The position numbers and the translations under genes were made by a program. Positions 14,578-23,916 of a stretch of 64,000 nucleotides of DNA are shown here, piece by piece; position 1 is the first letter of the stretch, and each line of letters opens with the position of its first letter. Under the pieces are notes generated by a model that saw only the letters and a list, made by a program, of their open reading frames with translations, was not told the DNA's origin and did no database searches. The stretch is from XYD12-FULL-36-8 sp041739035 (GTDB taxonomy: Bacteria > Bacteroidota > Ignavibacteria > Ignavibacteriales > Ignavibacteriaceae), in NCBI GenBank assembly GCA_041739035.1, contig JBGSOQ010000062.1, positions 1 to 64,000 on the forward strand, read 5' to 3'.

Positions 14578-15407
14578 TATAACTCAAAATTTAATCCTAT
14601 TGCAGAATAATTTTCATTCACATCAAAATACTCGCCGTGAATACTTTTTCCAGAAATGTAAGTATAGTACAAACTCAATCCTCTTTGATTCCATTTACCA
14701 AATTTAACTCCAGCCGAAAAAATATTATTGCCAACATATTTTTCATTACCCGCAAGTTTGAAATCATACGCTACGAATGGTGTCATACTTTCATTACCGA
14801 ATTGAGTGACAAAGTAATCAAATCCCATCTGAGCATTGAACTGTTTAATTTCTTCCGGAATTATGTGAAAGATATAAGTTAATCCAACATAAGCTCTGAG
14901 AGTATTGAATCTGTAATACGGAAATAACTCAATAAACTCTTTACTAAAAACAAAAGGTTCTCTTCCCTCTCGCCATTCTTGATTTACTGCATCATACTGA
15001 CCATCCACAAGATGAGCACTTATATGGCTTAATCTAAACCTTATGCCGAACTCCCTATTTCCTTCTAATTGCTTTTTGTATCCGGCATTAAATCCAAAAA
15101 GATAATCGATTGTTTCAACAGGAAATTTAAATTCATCAGTGCTTCTTAATCTTGTAAAAGTAAAAAGATCAGCACCGATTGAAATTGTTTCATCATCATC
15201 ATACCATTGAACTATATCGCGTGAAGTTGAAATATCTAATCTTAATTTATCGTTATCGATATTAAAAAGAAATCCGGCTTTTGGTTCAAGAATATTTGCT
15301 GTGAAAGGCTGGATATTTAAATCTGCTGGAAATAATTCGTGCTGCCATTGAGCAAATGATATGCTTGAGAATAAAAGGATGAACAATAAAATATTTTTCT
15401 TCTGCAT
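14577..15407 (-). CDS. DUF1207-family exported protein
   Basis: A 276-residue product with signal peptide MQKKNILLFILLFSSISFAQ. The N-terminal WQHELFPADLNIQPFTANI and LEPKAGF, and later beta-strand-rich sequence ending IGLNFEL, fit the DUF1207 family of predicted outer-membrane-associated beta proteins. The biochemical role of this family is unknown. TAATG overlaps couple it both to the radical SAM gene upstream and to the site-2 protease downstream. Confidence 0.72.
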   Translation of the reverse strand: MQKKNILLFILLFSSISFAQWQHELFPADLNIQPFTANILEPKAGFLFNIDNDKLRLDISTSRDIVQWYDDDETISIGADLFTFTRLRSTDEFKFPVETIDYLFGFNAGYKKQLEGNREFGIRFRLSHISAHLVDGQYDAVNQEWREGREPFVFSKEFIELFPYYRFNTLRAYVGLTYIFHIIPEEIKQFNAQMGFDYFVTQFGNESMTPFVAYDFKLAGNEKYVGNNIFSAGVKFGKWNQRGLSLYYTYISGKSIHGEYFDVNENYSAIGLNFEL

Positions 15408-16402
15408 TAGTCTGTGTTGGATGATTGAATAAATTTCTTTTTAATTTTTTGTTTGATCAGTTTATTATAGCTGTACTTAAACTTTGATGTTAAACTTGAA
15501 ATAGCATAGAGATTTGTAGGGAAAGCAAATGAGGGTTCAAAGTAACAATTAACTGTGCAGCCCTGACAAAAATCAAATCGGCCTTCCATCTTCATAAAGT
15601 GTTTTATCTTTTCTGAATCTCGAATTTCTTTTATTGGTTTATCAATTTGGATTTTATCATTACTAAAATGATAACATGGTAAAATTATTTCGTTAGTGGG
15701 AGAAATTACTATAACACGGGAAACGGCTTTGCAACTTGGATTGTTGATATCATTCCCGCCATCTTTTCTTAACTTCATAAATCCCTTGTTAAGATAAATA
15801 TCCATTTTACCATCACAATATTGATCAACATAATCGGTTGCTTCATTGCTCAGACCCGGATTTCCGAAGTATGAAAAAACCGGATTAACCAACAGAACTA
15901 AATCGTGCATCTGAGCAATCTCGTGCATTCTTGGTAGCTTTTTATAAGTTTCATTCGTAACTGTGAAAAGAATGTCGGGATACTCACCAAGTGATTTAGC
16001 AATCTCAATACTTTTGAAAACGGAATTGTAACAATCAACTTTTCTAATCTTATTATGTTCTTCTTCATCAGGTGAATCTAAAGAGAAGTGAAGCAGATTG
16101 ATATTTCCTAAAAGTTTTTCAGCAAACTTATGGTACAACAATCCATTACTTGTTATGCTTGTTTGCATTTTAAGATCGTGTGCAAACTTAGCCATCTTAG
16201 CAATATCTTTATGTAGTAAAGGTTCACCGCCGGTAAGATCAATAAACTTAACACCAAGTTCTGCAAGCTGAGTTACATTTTTTTTAAAATCTTCTAAGCT
16301 GGCATAAGGTGTGTCTTTAAAATTGGTATGATCACCAAAATGGCAGAACTCACAATAAGCATTGCATCGATATGTAACGTAATAGTTGCAAAGAAGAAGC
16401 AT
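15407..16402 (-). CDS. Radical SAM protein with C-terminal auxiliary cysteines
   Basis: A 331-residue protein. The radical SAM 4Fe-4S motif is YRCNAYCEFCHFG (C13-x3-C17-x2-C20), followed by the GGEPLLHKD glycine-rich SAM-binding motif. C-terminal cysteines in NPSCKAVSR, ILPCYHF and FCQGCTVNC suggest an auxiliary Fe-S cluster of SPASM or twitch type. The nearest known styles are PqqE/MoaA-like or HpnH-like enzymes; the substrate cannot be read from sequence. Coupled by TAATG to a glycosyltransferase and to the DUF1207 protein, so modification of a lipid, glycan or peptide of the envelope is a reasonable inference. Confidence 0.88.
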   Translation of the reverse strand: MLLLCNYYVTYRCNAYCEFCHFGDHTNFKDTPYASLEDFKKNVTQLAELGVKFIDLTGGEPLLHKDIAKMAKFAHDLKMQTSITSNGLLYHKFAEKLLGNINLLHFSLDSPDEEEHNKIRKVDCYNSVFKSIEIAKSLGEYPDILFTVTNETYKKLPRMHEIAQMHDLVLLVNPVFSYFGNPGLSNEATDYVDQYCDGKMDIYLNKGFMKLRKDGGNDINNPSCKAVSRVIVISPTNEIILPCYHFSNDKIQIDKPIKEIRDSEKIKHFMKMEGRFDFCQGCTVNCYFEPSFAFPTNLYAISSLTSKFKYSYNKLIKQKIKKKFIQSSNTD

Positions 16403-17493
16403 TAATATTCTCGGCCCTTCCAGATCACTTTTTTATTTGGTAAAACAATAAACGGAAGAAGTATTACATAAATTAAATAGTATACTTCAAAGTGGAAGAA
16501 GTACTTTAGATTTTTTGCAATTCCAAGTTTAACGTGAACAGGATACAATAGGAAAAAATCCAAAGCTACTTTAAACACGACCAAAGTTAACCATGTAGGC
16601 GAGAAAAAGAAAGGTGTTAATAATACTAGTAGGTTTGCTGTAAAACCCCAGAACATTATCACAAAACCACGAAATGGAACTCCAAGTCCGCCAACTCCCC
16701 ATCGTTTTTTTTGATGTACCAAACTTTTTAATGAACGGCAAGGAATTGAAGTGATTAGTGAATCTGATTCAACAGGAAAAATCACTTTATATTTTTTAAG
16801 ATTGTAAATTGCATTCATCAGAGTAAAATCTTCAGTAACACTATGCGGAAGTTTTTCATATCCACCAACTTCATCGTAAGCGGATTTTCTGAATGACATA
16901 TTATTCCCAATACACGAAATTGGGACATTTAGATTAGTTGTTCCCGCACCAGCGGTGAGCAAATAAACAAAATCGATTGCCTGCATTCCGTGAAACCATT
17001 TCTCTGAAGTTTGAGTTGTTACTCCGCTTACCAACGCGACATCTTTTTCGTAATGCGAACAAATCGTTTTAACCCAAAGCGGTTTTACTTCACAATCTGC
17101 ATCAGTAGTTAGAATAATTTCTCCGGTTGCTTCCTTAATTGCATAAGCAAGTGCGCGCATTTTACCAATAAGTTTTGTGTGATGTTCTTCTGTTGTGATT
17201 TTTTGAAATCTGGTTTTGCCTGCAATAAAATCATCAATAATTTTACCTGTATTATCAGTGGATTGATCATCAACAATCATAATCTGGAGTTTGCCTTCAG
17301 GATATTCAAGTTTATCAAGTGATTGAAGAGTACGAAGAATTTTTTCCTCTTCATTTCTAGCAGCAACAATAATAGTTGCAGTAGGAAGTTTATCATCGGA
17401 TATTCTTGGGAACTTTTTTCTTGCGCCAATTATAAAAATGAAGGATTGAAAAAAATATCCAATCATTATAAACATAAATATCAGTTCAAACAT
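16402..17493 (-). CDS. Membrane glycosyltransferase, family 2
   Basis: The 363-residue protein has one N-terminal membrane segment (residues 1-20), a GT-A catalytic domain and about three C-terminal membrane segments. The GT2 motifs are all present: TIIVAARNEEEKILRTLQSL, VDDQSTDNTG, the DAD metal site in LTTDADCEV, TED as the catalytic base region, and QKKRW (QxxRW) typical of processive enzymes. It probably transfers sugars from a nucleotide donor to a membrane-associated acceptor. It overlaps the deacetylase gene by 13 bases and the radical SAM gene by one base, so all belong to one envelope-glycan operon. Confidence 0.9.
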   Translation of the reverse strand: MFELIFMFIMIGYFFQSFIFIIGARKKFPRISDDKLPTATIIVAARNEEEKILRTLQSLDKLEYPEGKLQIMIVDDQSTDNTGKIIDDFIAGKTRFQKITTEEHHTKLIGKMRALAYAIKEATGEIILTTDADCEVKPLWVKTICSHYEKDVALVSGVTTQTSEKWFHGMQAIDFVYLLTAGAGTTNLNVPISCIGNNMSFRKSAYDEVGGYEKLPHSVTEDFTLMNAIYNLKKYKVIFPVESDSLITSIPCRSLKSLVHQKKRWGVGGLGVPFRGFVIMFWGFTANLLVLLTPFFFSPTWLTLVVFKVALDFFLLYPVHVKLGIAKNLKYFFHFEVYYLIYVILLPFIVLPNKKVIWKGREY

Positions 17494-18116
17494 TCTTCTG
17501 CTTCTCCAAACTGATAATTTCTTTTTCTTACCTCATCTGCTATAAAACTGATTGAATCCGAGATAATATTTTTTGATTTGTTGCTATCGTGCAAAACTAC
17601 AATTGAATTTAGTTTAAGATATTTTTCGACAGCAAATTTAACGATTGATAAGTCATTTTTATAATCGTATGTGAGCAAAGACCACATTATGTTTTTTAAG
17701 TTATGTTTTTTCATTAACGATGTAGTTGATAATTGAAATCTGCCGTGCGACGGACGAAAATATTTAAGTTTGATATCAAATTGATTCTTAAAGATTTTAT
17801 TGACTGATGATATCTGATAATCTTTTTCCTCATCAGAAATTTTATTCAGTATTTTATGACTATATGTATGATTACCAAAAGTATGTCCATCCTTTAATAT
17901 CTCTTTCACCAATTCAGGATATTTTTGAACATTCTCTCCAACACAAAAAAATAATGTTTTAATTTTCTCTTCAGAAAGTTTATTTAGAATTATTTCTGTC
18001 GTGCCTGGGTTTGGTCCATCATCAAAAGTTAATAGAACTTTTCCATTATTTGTATTCCAGCTAAAATCACTAAAGATTTTCTTTAAAATTATTGGCGGAT
18101 TATAGTGATACTTCAT
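17481..18116 (-). CDS. Polysaccharide deacetylase (NodB domain)
   Basis: A compact 211-residue protein that is essentially one NodB homology domain. TFDDGP (residues 30-35, D32 and D33) gives the catalytic base and a metal ligand. HTYSH (H83, H87) gives the metal-binding HxxxH, and FRPSHGRF gives motif 3. Family members remove N- or O-acetyl groups from glycans. No signal peptide or membrane anchor is apparent, which is unusual for an enzyme acting on exported glycans; it may act on a lipid-linked intermediate at the cytoplasmic face. First gene of the coupled operon running to 13561. The 77-base divergent gap to the EamA gene should hold both promoters. Confidence 0.88.
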   Translation of the reverse strand: MKYHYNPPIILKKIFSDFSWNTNNGKVLLTFDDGPNPGTTEIILNKLSEEKIKTLFFCVGENVQKYPELVKEILKDGHTFGNHTYSHKILNKISDEEKDYQISSVNKIFKNQFDIKLKYFRPSHGRFQLSTTSLMKKHNLKNIMWSLLTYDYKNDLSIVKFAVEKYLKLNSIVVLHDSNKSKNIISDSISFIADEVRKRNYQFGEAEECLN

Positions 18117-18193
18117 TAAAATATTATTCTATTAATTCTTTTTCTGTAATTTAGTCATACTAAAATAAATTCAGTAATGTTTATAATTTTTTA

Positions 18194-19054
18194 ATGCACA
18201 ACATATCAGAACATAACAAAGGAATTCTTGCCGTTTTCCTGACAGCAATTTTATGGAGTTCAGGCGGACTTTTCATAAAACTCATTTCTCTGGATTCAAT
18301 GGAGCTTTCATTTTTTCGTTGTGCAATAGCAGCAGTTGTGTTTGCTCTAATGTTCAGAAAAAGAATCTTAAAACTAAATTCTTTAGCATTACTCAATTCT
18401 TTTGCATACGCAGCGGTTTTAATATTATTTGTGATTGCAACAAAAACCACAACAGCAGCAAATGCAATATTCCTTCAATCAACTGCGCCAATATATGTTT
18501 TGATATTTGAACCTCTGCTAACAAAAACAAAGTGGGAAAGAATAAACATCATTACAATTGTAGTTTGCTTTTTAGGAATGATTTTATTTTTTATGGGTGA
18601 TTTAACTCCAGGCGATATTAAAGGAAACATTGCAGCATTATTAGCCGGAGTTGCATTTGCAGCATTCTTTTTGGGAATGAAAAAAAATGAGCCGCAATAC
18701 GGCGAATCATCAATCTTTTATGGTAATGTAGTTGTTGCTTTGATTTGCATTCCATTCATAACTGATATGAATTCAATTTCAGTACAAGATTTTGCGATGG
18801 TAAGTTTTCTTGGAGTTTTTCAGATTGCATTTGCCTACGCACTTTTTAGTTATGGATTAAAAAGAATTATTGCGGTTGAGGCTTCAATTATTTCTATGTT
18901 TGAGCCGGTGTTAAATCCAATTTGGGTTTTTATTGGATATGGTGAAGTTCCATCGTTTTATGCTATCATCGGCGGAATAATAATTATGACAGCAATTACA
19001 GTAAGAACTCTTATTTCAAATTCAGATTTTATAAAAACAAAGTTTAGATTTTAA
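18194..19054 (+). CDS. EamA/DMT-superfamily transporter
   Basis: A 286-residue integral membrane protein with about ten hydrophobic segments. The two EamA halves are recognisable: first LAVFLTAILWSSGGLFIKLI...F.RCAIAA, second IKGNIAALLAGVAFAAFFLG...ISMFEPVLNPIWVFIGYGE. The repeated E/P motif (TAPIYVLIFEPLLTK, FEPVLNPIWVFI) is typical of drug/metabolite exporters. The substrate (amino acid, sugar or metabolite) is not predictable. It is transcribed away from the deacetylase operon. Confidence 0.85.
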   Translation: MHNISEHNKGILAVFLTAILWSSGGLFIKLISLDSMELSFFRCAIAAVVFALMFRKRILKLNSLALLNSFAYAAVLILFVIATKTTTAANAIFLQSTAPIYVLIFEPLLTKTKWERINIITIVVCFLGMILFFMGDLTPGDIKGNIAALLAGVAFAAFFLGMKKNEPQYGESSIFYGNVVVALICIPFITDMNSISVQDFAMVSFLGVFQIAFAYALFSYGLKRIIAVEASIISMFEPVLNPIWVFIGYGEVPSFYAIIGGIIIMTAITVRTLISNSDFIKTKFRF

Positions 19055-19073
19055 ATTTAAATATGAAGGCAAT

Positions 19074-19244
19074 ATGAAAAATACAACACAAAATTTGACA
19101 GATGCTGAAGCTTTGTTACTTATACTTAAAATGAGTGAGAAGAGTATCAAAAATGGTAAAGCAATACCGATTAAGAAAGCATTCAAAGATTTGGATAAAA
19201 AAATTAAGAGTTTTAAGTTGGAACAATTATCAAAAAAATCCTGA
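19074..19244 (+). CDS. Small basic ORF (56 residues), antitoxin-like
   Basis: ATG 19074 to TGA 19242-19244, 20 bases downstream of the transporter. The N-terminal half has an acidic helix (LTDAEALLLILKMSEKS). The second half (KNGKAIPIKKAFKDLDKKIK) resembles the G.....KAF..L end of RelB/Phd-style antitoxins, but the match is weak. No toxin gene follows; the next gene is pdxH on the other strand. It may be a solitary antitoxin remnant or an unrelated small protein. A hairpin with a T tract follows at 19275-19356. Confidence 0.5.
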   Translation: MKNTTQNLTDAEALLLILKMSEKSIKNGKAIPIKKAFKDLDKKIKSFKLEQLSKKS

Positions 19245-19274
19245 TAGTTGTTTCGGAAATGAAATGGATAATTT

Positions 19275-19356
19275 GCCACTAATTTCACTAATTAACACCA
19301 AGTTAATATTGTTTTTTATTTGGTGAAAATTCGTGTAATTAGTGGCTGATTTTTTT
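19275..19356 (+). terminator. Long inverted repeat with T tract
   Basis: GCCACTAATTTCACTAATT (19275-19293) and AATTCGTGTAATTAGTGGC (19328-19346) pair over 19 bp with two mismatches. TGA and seven Ts (19350-19356) follow. It fits a terminator for the + strand genes. It also resembles the TTAGTG(A/T)AATTAGTGGC-type dispersed repeat of related genomes, so it may be both. Confidence 0.65.
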
Positions 19357-20001
19357 CTAAGGCTGCAACCTATATATCTTCCAATCATTATCAGCTTTTT
19401 CATAACAAATTCTATCGTGTAATCTATCTCGTCTTCCCTGCCAGAACTCAAACCTAGCTGGAATCAATTTATATCCACCCCAGTTTTCAGGAGTTGGCGG
19501 ATTCTCACCAAATTGCTTTTCTAAATCCAAAAATCTTTTTTCTAAAACTTCCCTATTCTCGACAACTTCGCTCTGGTTTGAAGCTAAAGCTCCGTATCTG
19601 CTTTTTATTGGACGAACATTAAAATATTCTTTAGAATCTTTTCTGCTGATCTTTTCAATCTTACCTTCTATCCTAACTTGACGTTCAAATTCTCTCCACC
19701 AAAAAAGTAGAGATGCAAAAGGATTTTCTAAAAGCTCTTTCCCTTTTCTGCTTTCATAGTTTGTAAAGAATGTAAATCCGGTTTCATCAAATCCTTTAAG
19801 CAATACCATCCTTGCAGATGGAATTCCATTCTTCGTGGCGGTTGCAATTGTCATAGCATTTGGCTCTGTAATATTTGCCTTTAGAACCAAATCAAACCAA
19901 AATTTGAATTGAATGAATGGATTACTACCGATATTTGATTCAAGCAGTTGATCACGCTCATAATTGAGACGCAAATTTTTTAATTCGCTGTTTTCTTGCA
20001 T
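19357..20001 (-). CDS. pdxH: Pyridoxamine 5'-phosphate oxidase
   Basis: PdxH oxidises pyridoxine or pyridoxamine 5'-phosphate to pyridoxal 5'-phosphate using FMN and O2, in the cytosol. The 214-residue product has the usual length and motifs: NAMTIATATKNGIPSARMVL, FTFFTNYESRKGKEL, SLLFWWREFERQVRIEG for FMN binding, SRYGALASNQS, and the C-terminal FWQGRRDRLHDRI signature with its substrate-binding arginines. It ends with WKIYRLQP, as family members do. Transcribed divergently from the 2-oxoglutarate decarboxylase gene, which lies 136 bases away. Confidence 0.97.
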   Translation of the reverse strand: MQENSELKNLRLNYERDQLLESNIGSNPFIQFKFWFDLVLKANITEPNAMTIATATKNGIPSARMVLLKGFDETGFTFFTNYESRKGKELLENPFASLLFWWREFERQVRIEGKIEKISRKDSKEYFNVRPIKSRYGALASNQSEVVENREVLEKRFLDLEKQFGENPPTPENWGGYKLIPARFEFWQGRRDRLHDRICYEKADNDWKIYRLQP

Positions 20002-20137
20002 AGTTTTTTTGTAATAAAGTCTTATATTTTCAGCACTAAATCCGATTAAATTAGATTAGAAACTTAGTAGTATCAGAACTAAGCTATTGAAAAATAAACT
20101 TACTAAAAATTGTAAACAAAAATCCATTTAAATAAAA

Positions 20138-23100
20138 ATGAAACCCGAGAAATTGACTAAAAAACAAAAAGACGAATTAGAAAAGTTTGGTGCAAACACC
20201 TGGTTTGTTGAATCACTCTACAAACAATACGAACAAAAACCTGATGAAGTTTCCGATCAATGGAAAAACTTTTTTGGTAGTGTTGAAAATAAAAATAACC
20301 CTAATGGATCAAAAGAAAATGAAAGCACTGGATTTTTAACACTTCCTAAAAATATTGAAATGCCCAAACCCGGGAATGAAGACGAAGTAAAAGTGATAGC
20401 CGGTAGTTCTCAGCGAATTCTCGATAATATGAATTCAAGCTTAACAATACCGGTTGCAACTTCTCAAAGAACAATTGCAGTAAAACTGCTTGAAGAGAAT
20501 AGAATTATTATAAACCAGCATTTACAGAGAAAGAATGAAGGTAAGATTTCATTTACACACTTGATAAGCTGGGCAATTCTCAAAGGTATTTCTAAAATTC
20601 CTTCAATGAATAATGGATTTACAATTATTGATGGTAAACCGAATATTATTATACGTAAAAATGTTAATCTTGGTTTGGCGATTGACATTGAACGAAAAGA
20701 TGGTGCTCGTTCACTTCTTGTTCCGAATATTAAGGCAGCAAATAAATTAAATTTTAAAGAGTTCTGGAAATCTTATGAAGACATTGTTGTTCGATCAAGA
20801 AAAGGAACAATTGATCCAGCAGAATTTGCAGGGACAACTGTAACACTTACTAATCCAGGAACAATCGGAACAGTTTCCTCAATCCCCCGTTTGATGATTG
20901 GGCAAGGTGCAATTATTGCAACCGGTGCTATTCAATATAATGCCGAGTATCAGGCAATGTCCTCAGCAACAATTTCTTCTCTTGGAATTAGCAAAGTAAT
21001 GAACATAACAAGCACTTATGATCATAGAATAATTCAGGGTGCGGAATCTGGAATGTTCTTACGTGAAATCAATGAGTTACTTTTAGGTAAAGATGGTTTT
21101 TATGAAGAAATTTTTAGTTCATTAAAAATTCCTTCGCGGCCGATGCAATGGGAGTCAGATTATCAACCAGGCGGATTTGATAATGCAATTAGTACGGATG
21201 AGATTATTAAACAGGCAAAAGTTTTACAGCTAATTAATATGTATCGTGTTCGTGGTCATTTACTTGCTGATCTTGATCCATTAGGAACACGTTCAGTTTA
21301 TCATCCTGAACTCGATCCCTCATCATTTAATCTTACTGTTTGGGATTTGGACAGACATTTTGTTACGGGCGGATTTGGCGCACTTAAAACTGCAACTTTA
21401 AGAGAAGTAATTAATATTCTGCAAAAAACGTACTGTGAGAAAATTGGTGTGGAATATATGCATATCCAGAATCCTGCTGAAAAAGTTTGGCTTCAGAGTA
21501 AAATGGAACCACTACAGAATTCTCCCAAATACAATGATGATGTAAAGAAGAATATTCTTAATAAACTGATAAAAGCAGAATTATTTGAAAATTTTGTTCA
21601 GACTAAATTTATAGGGCACAAAAGATTTTCACTAGAAGGTTCTGAAACATTAATTCCTGTAATGGATAAAATACTTAATCAGGCATCTGAACACGGAATT
21701 GATGAAATCGTTCTTGGTATGTCTCATAGAGGAAGATTAAATGTACTTACAAATATCATAGGTAAATCTTATGAATCTATTTTTAGTGAGTTTGAAGATA
21801 TTAAAGATCCCAACACAATTCAGGGCTCCGGCGATGTTAAATATCATCTTGGTGCAACCGGAAAATATCCAACTGCAAATGGTAAAACAGTAACCATCTC
21901 TGTTGCATCAAATCCAAGTCATCTTGAATGGGTTGATCCTGTAGTTGAAGGAATTGTTAGAGCAAAACAAACAAGACTTGGTGATAGTAAAGCACATCAA
22001 AAAGTTATGCCGATATTAATTCATGGTGATGCTGCTTTTGCCGGTCAAGGTGTTGTTGCAGAAACATTAAACCTATCACAACTAAGTGGTTACAGAACAG
22101 GCGGAACGATTCATATAATTGTAAATAATCAAATCGGATTTACTACAACACCGGAAGATTCCCGCTCAACAACTTATGCAACTGATGTCGCAAAGATGAT
22201 TCAGGCCCCAATTTTCCACGTGAATGGTGACGATCCTGAAGCAGCGCTTTGGGTTACACAAATAGCATTTGAGTATAAACTTATCTTCAAAAAAGATGTT
22301 GTTATAGATTTATTTGGATACAGACGACACGGACACAATGAAGGTGATGAGCCAGGGTTTACTCAGCCGCTGCTTTATGATAAAATAAAATCTCATCCAT
22401 CTGTTAAAAAATTGTACGAACAAAAATTAGTTAATGATGGGATATTGACAATTGATGAAGTATCGCAAATGCATAAATCATTTAATGATGAATTAGGAAT
22501 TGCATTTGATTCTATTAAACGTAAGAGTGCTGCATTTATTAATGAAGCTCCCCTAGCAGTTTCAAAAAGTGAACTTCAATCACATCTGAAAGAAGAAAAA
22601 ACTGCCATTGCTGAAGAAGCTTTAAGAGATATTGTTAGTTCTTTGTCCACGCTACCAGAAGAATTTAATGGTCATCCAAAACTTGAAAAGTTTTTAGAGA
22701 AAAGAAAAAAACTTATTGATGGATCAGAAGCAGCAGATTGGGCTTTAGCAGAGTCTTTAGCTTTCGGAAGTCTTTTGTTGGAAGGAACTCCTGTTAGATT
22801 AAGCGGACAAGATAGTGTGCGCGGAACATTCAGTCAAAGGCATATTGCTTTTACAGATATCAAAACCGGAAAAGAATATTTTCCATTAAATCATATTTCC
22901 GAAAATCAAGCAGCATTAGAAGCTTTAGATAGCTCATTATCAGAAGCTGCTGTTTTGGGATTTGAATACGGATACAGCACTGCAGATCCTCTTGCATTGG
23001 TATTATGGGAAGCCCAGTTTGGTGATTTTGCAAATGGTGCGCAGATTATAATTGATAATTTTATTGTTGCATCATATGAAAAATGGGGATTGCCAAACGG

Positions 23101-23761
23101 TGTTGTAATGCTTTTACCTCACGGATACGAAGGACAGGGACCTGAACACTCCAGTGCACGATTAGAAAGATTTTTAATTTTATGTGCGGAAGACAATATG
23201 CAGGTTTGCAACATTACAACTCCTTCTCAATATTTTCACATCCTAAGAAGACAAATAAAACAATCTGATAGAAAGCCATTGGTAATAATGACACCCAAAA
23301 GTATGTTAAGATTACCAGAGGCAAAATCACCAAGAGAGAATTTTATCATTGGTAAATTTGAAGAAATACTTGATGATGAAATGATTCAGAATAAAAACGA
23401 TGTTACTAAAATTATTCTAACAAGCGGAAAAGTTTACTATGATTTAATCAAGTATCGGATAAAGAATAAAATACAAGATATTGCAATTGTAAGAATTGAA
23501 CAGTTCTATCCTTTTAATAAAGAAAGGATAGTTAAGATTTTAGAATCATATACGAAAGCAATAAATATTATTTGGTTACAGGAAGAACCTAAGAATATGG
23601 GAGCTTGGAACTTTCTGCATGGAAGGATAAATGAAATTTTAACCAGTAAACAAAAATTAATTTGTGTAAGTCGTCCTGAAGGTGCGAGCCCAGCAGTTGG
23701 TTCTGGTAAGTTATCAAATCAGCAGCAAGTTAATCTTGTTGAACAAGCTTTTAAAAATTAG
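20138..23761 (+). CDS. kgd: 2-oxoglutarate decarboxylase/dehydrogenase E1 with fused E2 catalytic domain
   Basis: The 1207-residue protein has the mycobacterial Kgd order. A short E1 N-terminal helix (about 10-48, WFVESLYKQYEQKPDEVSDQ) comes first. Next is an E2 succinyltransferase-like domain (about 105-325, VATSQRTIAVKLL to TYDHRIIQGAESG) without lipoyl or peripheral-subunit domains. The ThDP-dependent E1 part (about 355-1207) follows, with LINMYRVRGHLLADLDPLG, SHRGRLNVL, HGDAAFAGQGVVAETLNLS, IVNNQIGFTT and GYRRHGHNEGDEPGFTQP. It decarboxylates 2-oxoglutarate in the TCA cycle and passes succinyl to a lipoyl carrier encoded elsewhere. A single-gene transcript is implied by the terminator at 23785. 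Confidence 0.93.
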   Translation: MKPEKLTKKQKDELEKFGANTWFVESLYKQYEQKPDEVSDQWKNFFGSVENKNNPNGSKENESTGFLTLPKNIEMPKPGNEDEVKVIAGSSQRILDNMNSSLTIPVATSQRTIAVKLLEENRIIINQHLQRKNEGKISFTHLISWAILKGISKIPSMNNGFTIIDGKPNIIIRKNVNLGLAIDIERKDGARSLLVPNIKAANKLNFKEFWKSYEDIVVRSRKGTIDPAEFAGTTVTLTNPGTIGTVSSIPRLMIGQGAIIATGAIQYNAEYQAMSSATISSLGISKVMNITSTYDHRIIQGAESGMFLREINELLLGKDGFYEEIFSSLKIPSRPMQWESDYQPGGFDNAISTDEIIKQAKVLQLINMYRVRGHLLADLDPLGTRSVYHPELDPSSFNLTVWDLDRHFVTGGFGALKTATLREVINILQKTYCEKIGVEYMHIQNPAEKVWLQSKMEPLQNSPKYNDDVKKNILNKLIKAELFENFVQTKFIGHKRFSLEGSETLIPVMDKILNQASEHGIDEIVLGMSHRGRLNVLTNIIGKSYESIFSEFEDIKDPNTIQGSGDVKYHLGATGKYPTANGKTVTISVASNPSHLEWVDPVVEGIVRAKQTRLGDSKAHQKVMPILIHGDAAFAGQGVVAETLNLSQLSGYRTGGTIHIIVNNQIGFTTTPEDSRSTTYATDVAKMIQAPIFHVNGDDPEAALWVTQIAFEYKLIFKKDVVIDLFGYRRHGHNEGDEPGFTQPLLYDKIKSHPSVKKLYEQKLVNDGILTIDEVSQMHKSFNDELGIAFDSIKRKSAAFINEAPLAVSKSELQSHLKEEKTAIAEEALRDIVSSLSTLPEEFNGHPKLEKFLEKRKKLIDGSEAADWALAESLAFGSLLLEGTPVRLSGQDSVRGTFSQRHIAFTDIKTGKEYFPLNHISENQAALEALDSSLSEAAVLGFEYGYSTADPLALVLWEAQFGDFANGAQIIIDNFIVASYEKWGLPNGVVMLLPHGYEGQGPEHSSARLERFLILCAEDNMQVCNITTPSQYFHILRRQIKQSDRKPLVIMTPKSMLRLPEAKSPRENFIIGKFEEILDDEMIQNKNDVTKIILTSGKVYYDLIKYRIKNKIQDIAIVRIEQFYPFNKERIVKILESYTKAINIIWLQEEPKNMGAWNFLHGRINEILTSKQKLICVSRPEGASPAVGSGKLSNQQQVNLVEQAFKN

Positions 23762-23784
23762 TCTATACCTAATAAATTTGTATC

Positions 23785-23811
23785 AAAACATCCTCATATT
23801 GAGGATGTTTT
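23785..23811 (+). terminator. Rho-independent terminator after kgd
   Basis: AAAACATCCTCA, loop TAT, TGAGGATGTTTT: a perfect 12-bp stem ending in T residues, 23 bases after the kgd stop. Confidence 0.9.
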
Positions 23812-23885
23812 AGTTTAATGTAATAATCTGAAACACCAAAACATTCCATTATAGTCCAAAATCAACTGAAACCTGTGGCATATTA

Positions 23886-23906
23886 ATTGGCTAACTAACA
23901 GCCAAT
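23886..23906 (+). promoter_or_regulatory. Inverted repeat just upstream of the STAS gene
   Basis: ATTGGCT (23886-23892) and AGCCAAT (23900-23906) are separated by seven bases and end ten bases before ATG 23917. This could be an RNA stem near the ribosome-binding region or a protein operator. No known site is recognised. Confidence 0.4.
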
Positions 23907-23916
23907 AAATCTGAGA

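Noticed and set aside
19135..19326. A 63-codon + strand frame overlapping the small ORF
   Set aside because: It runs into the long inverted repeat and would overlap the better-supported 56-residue ORF in another frame.
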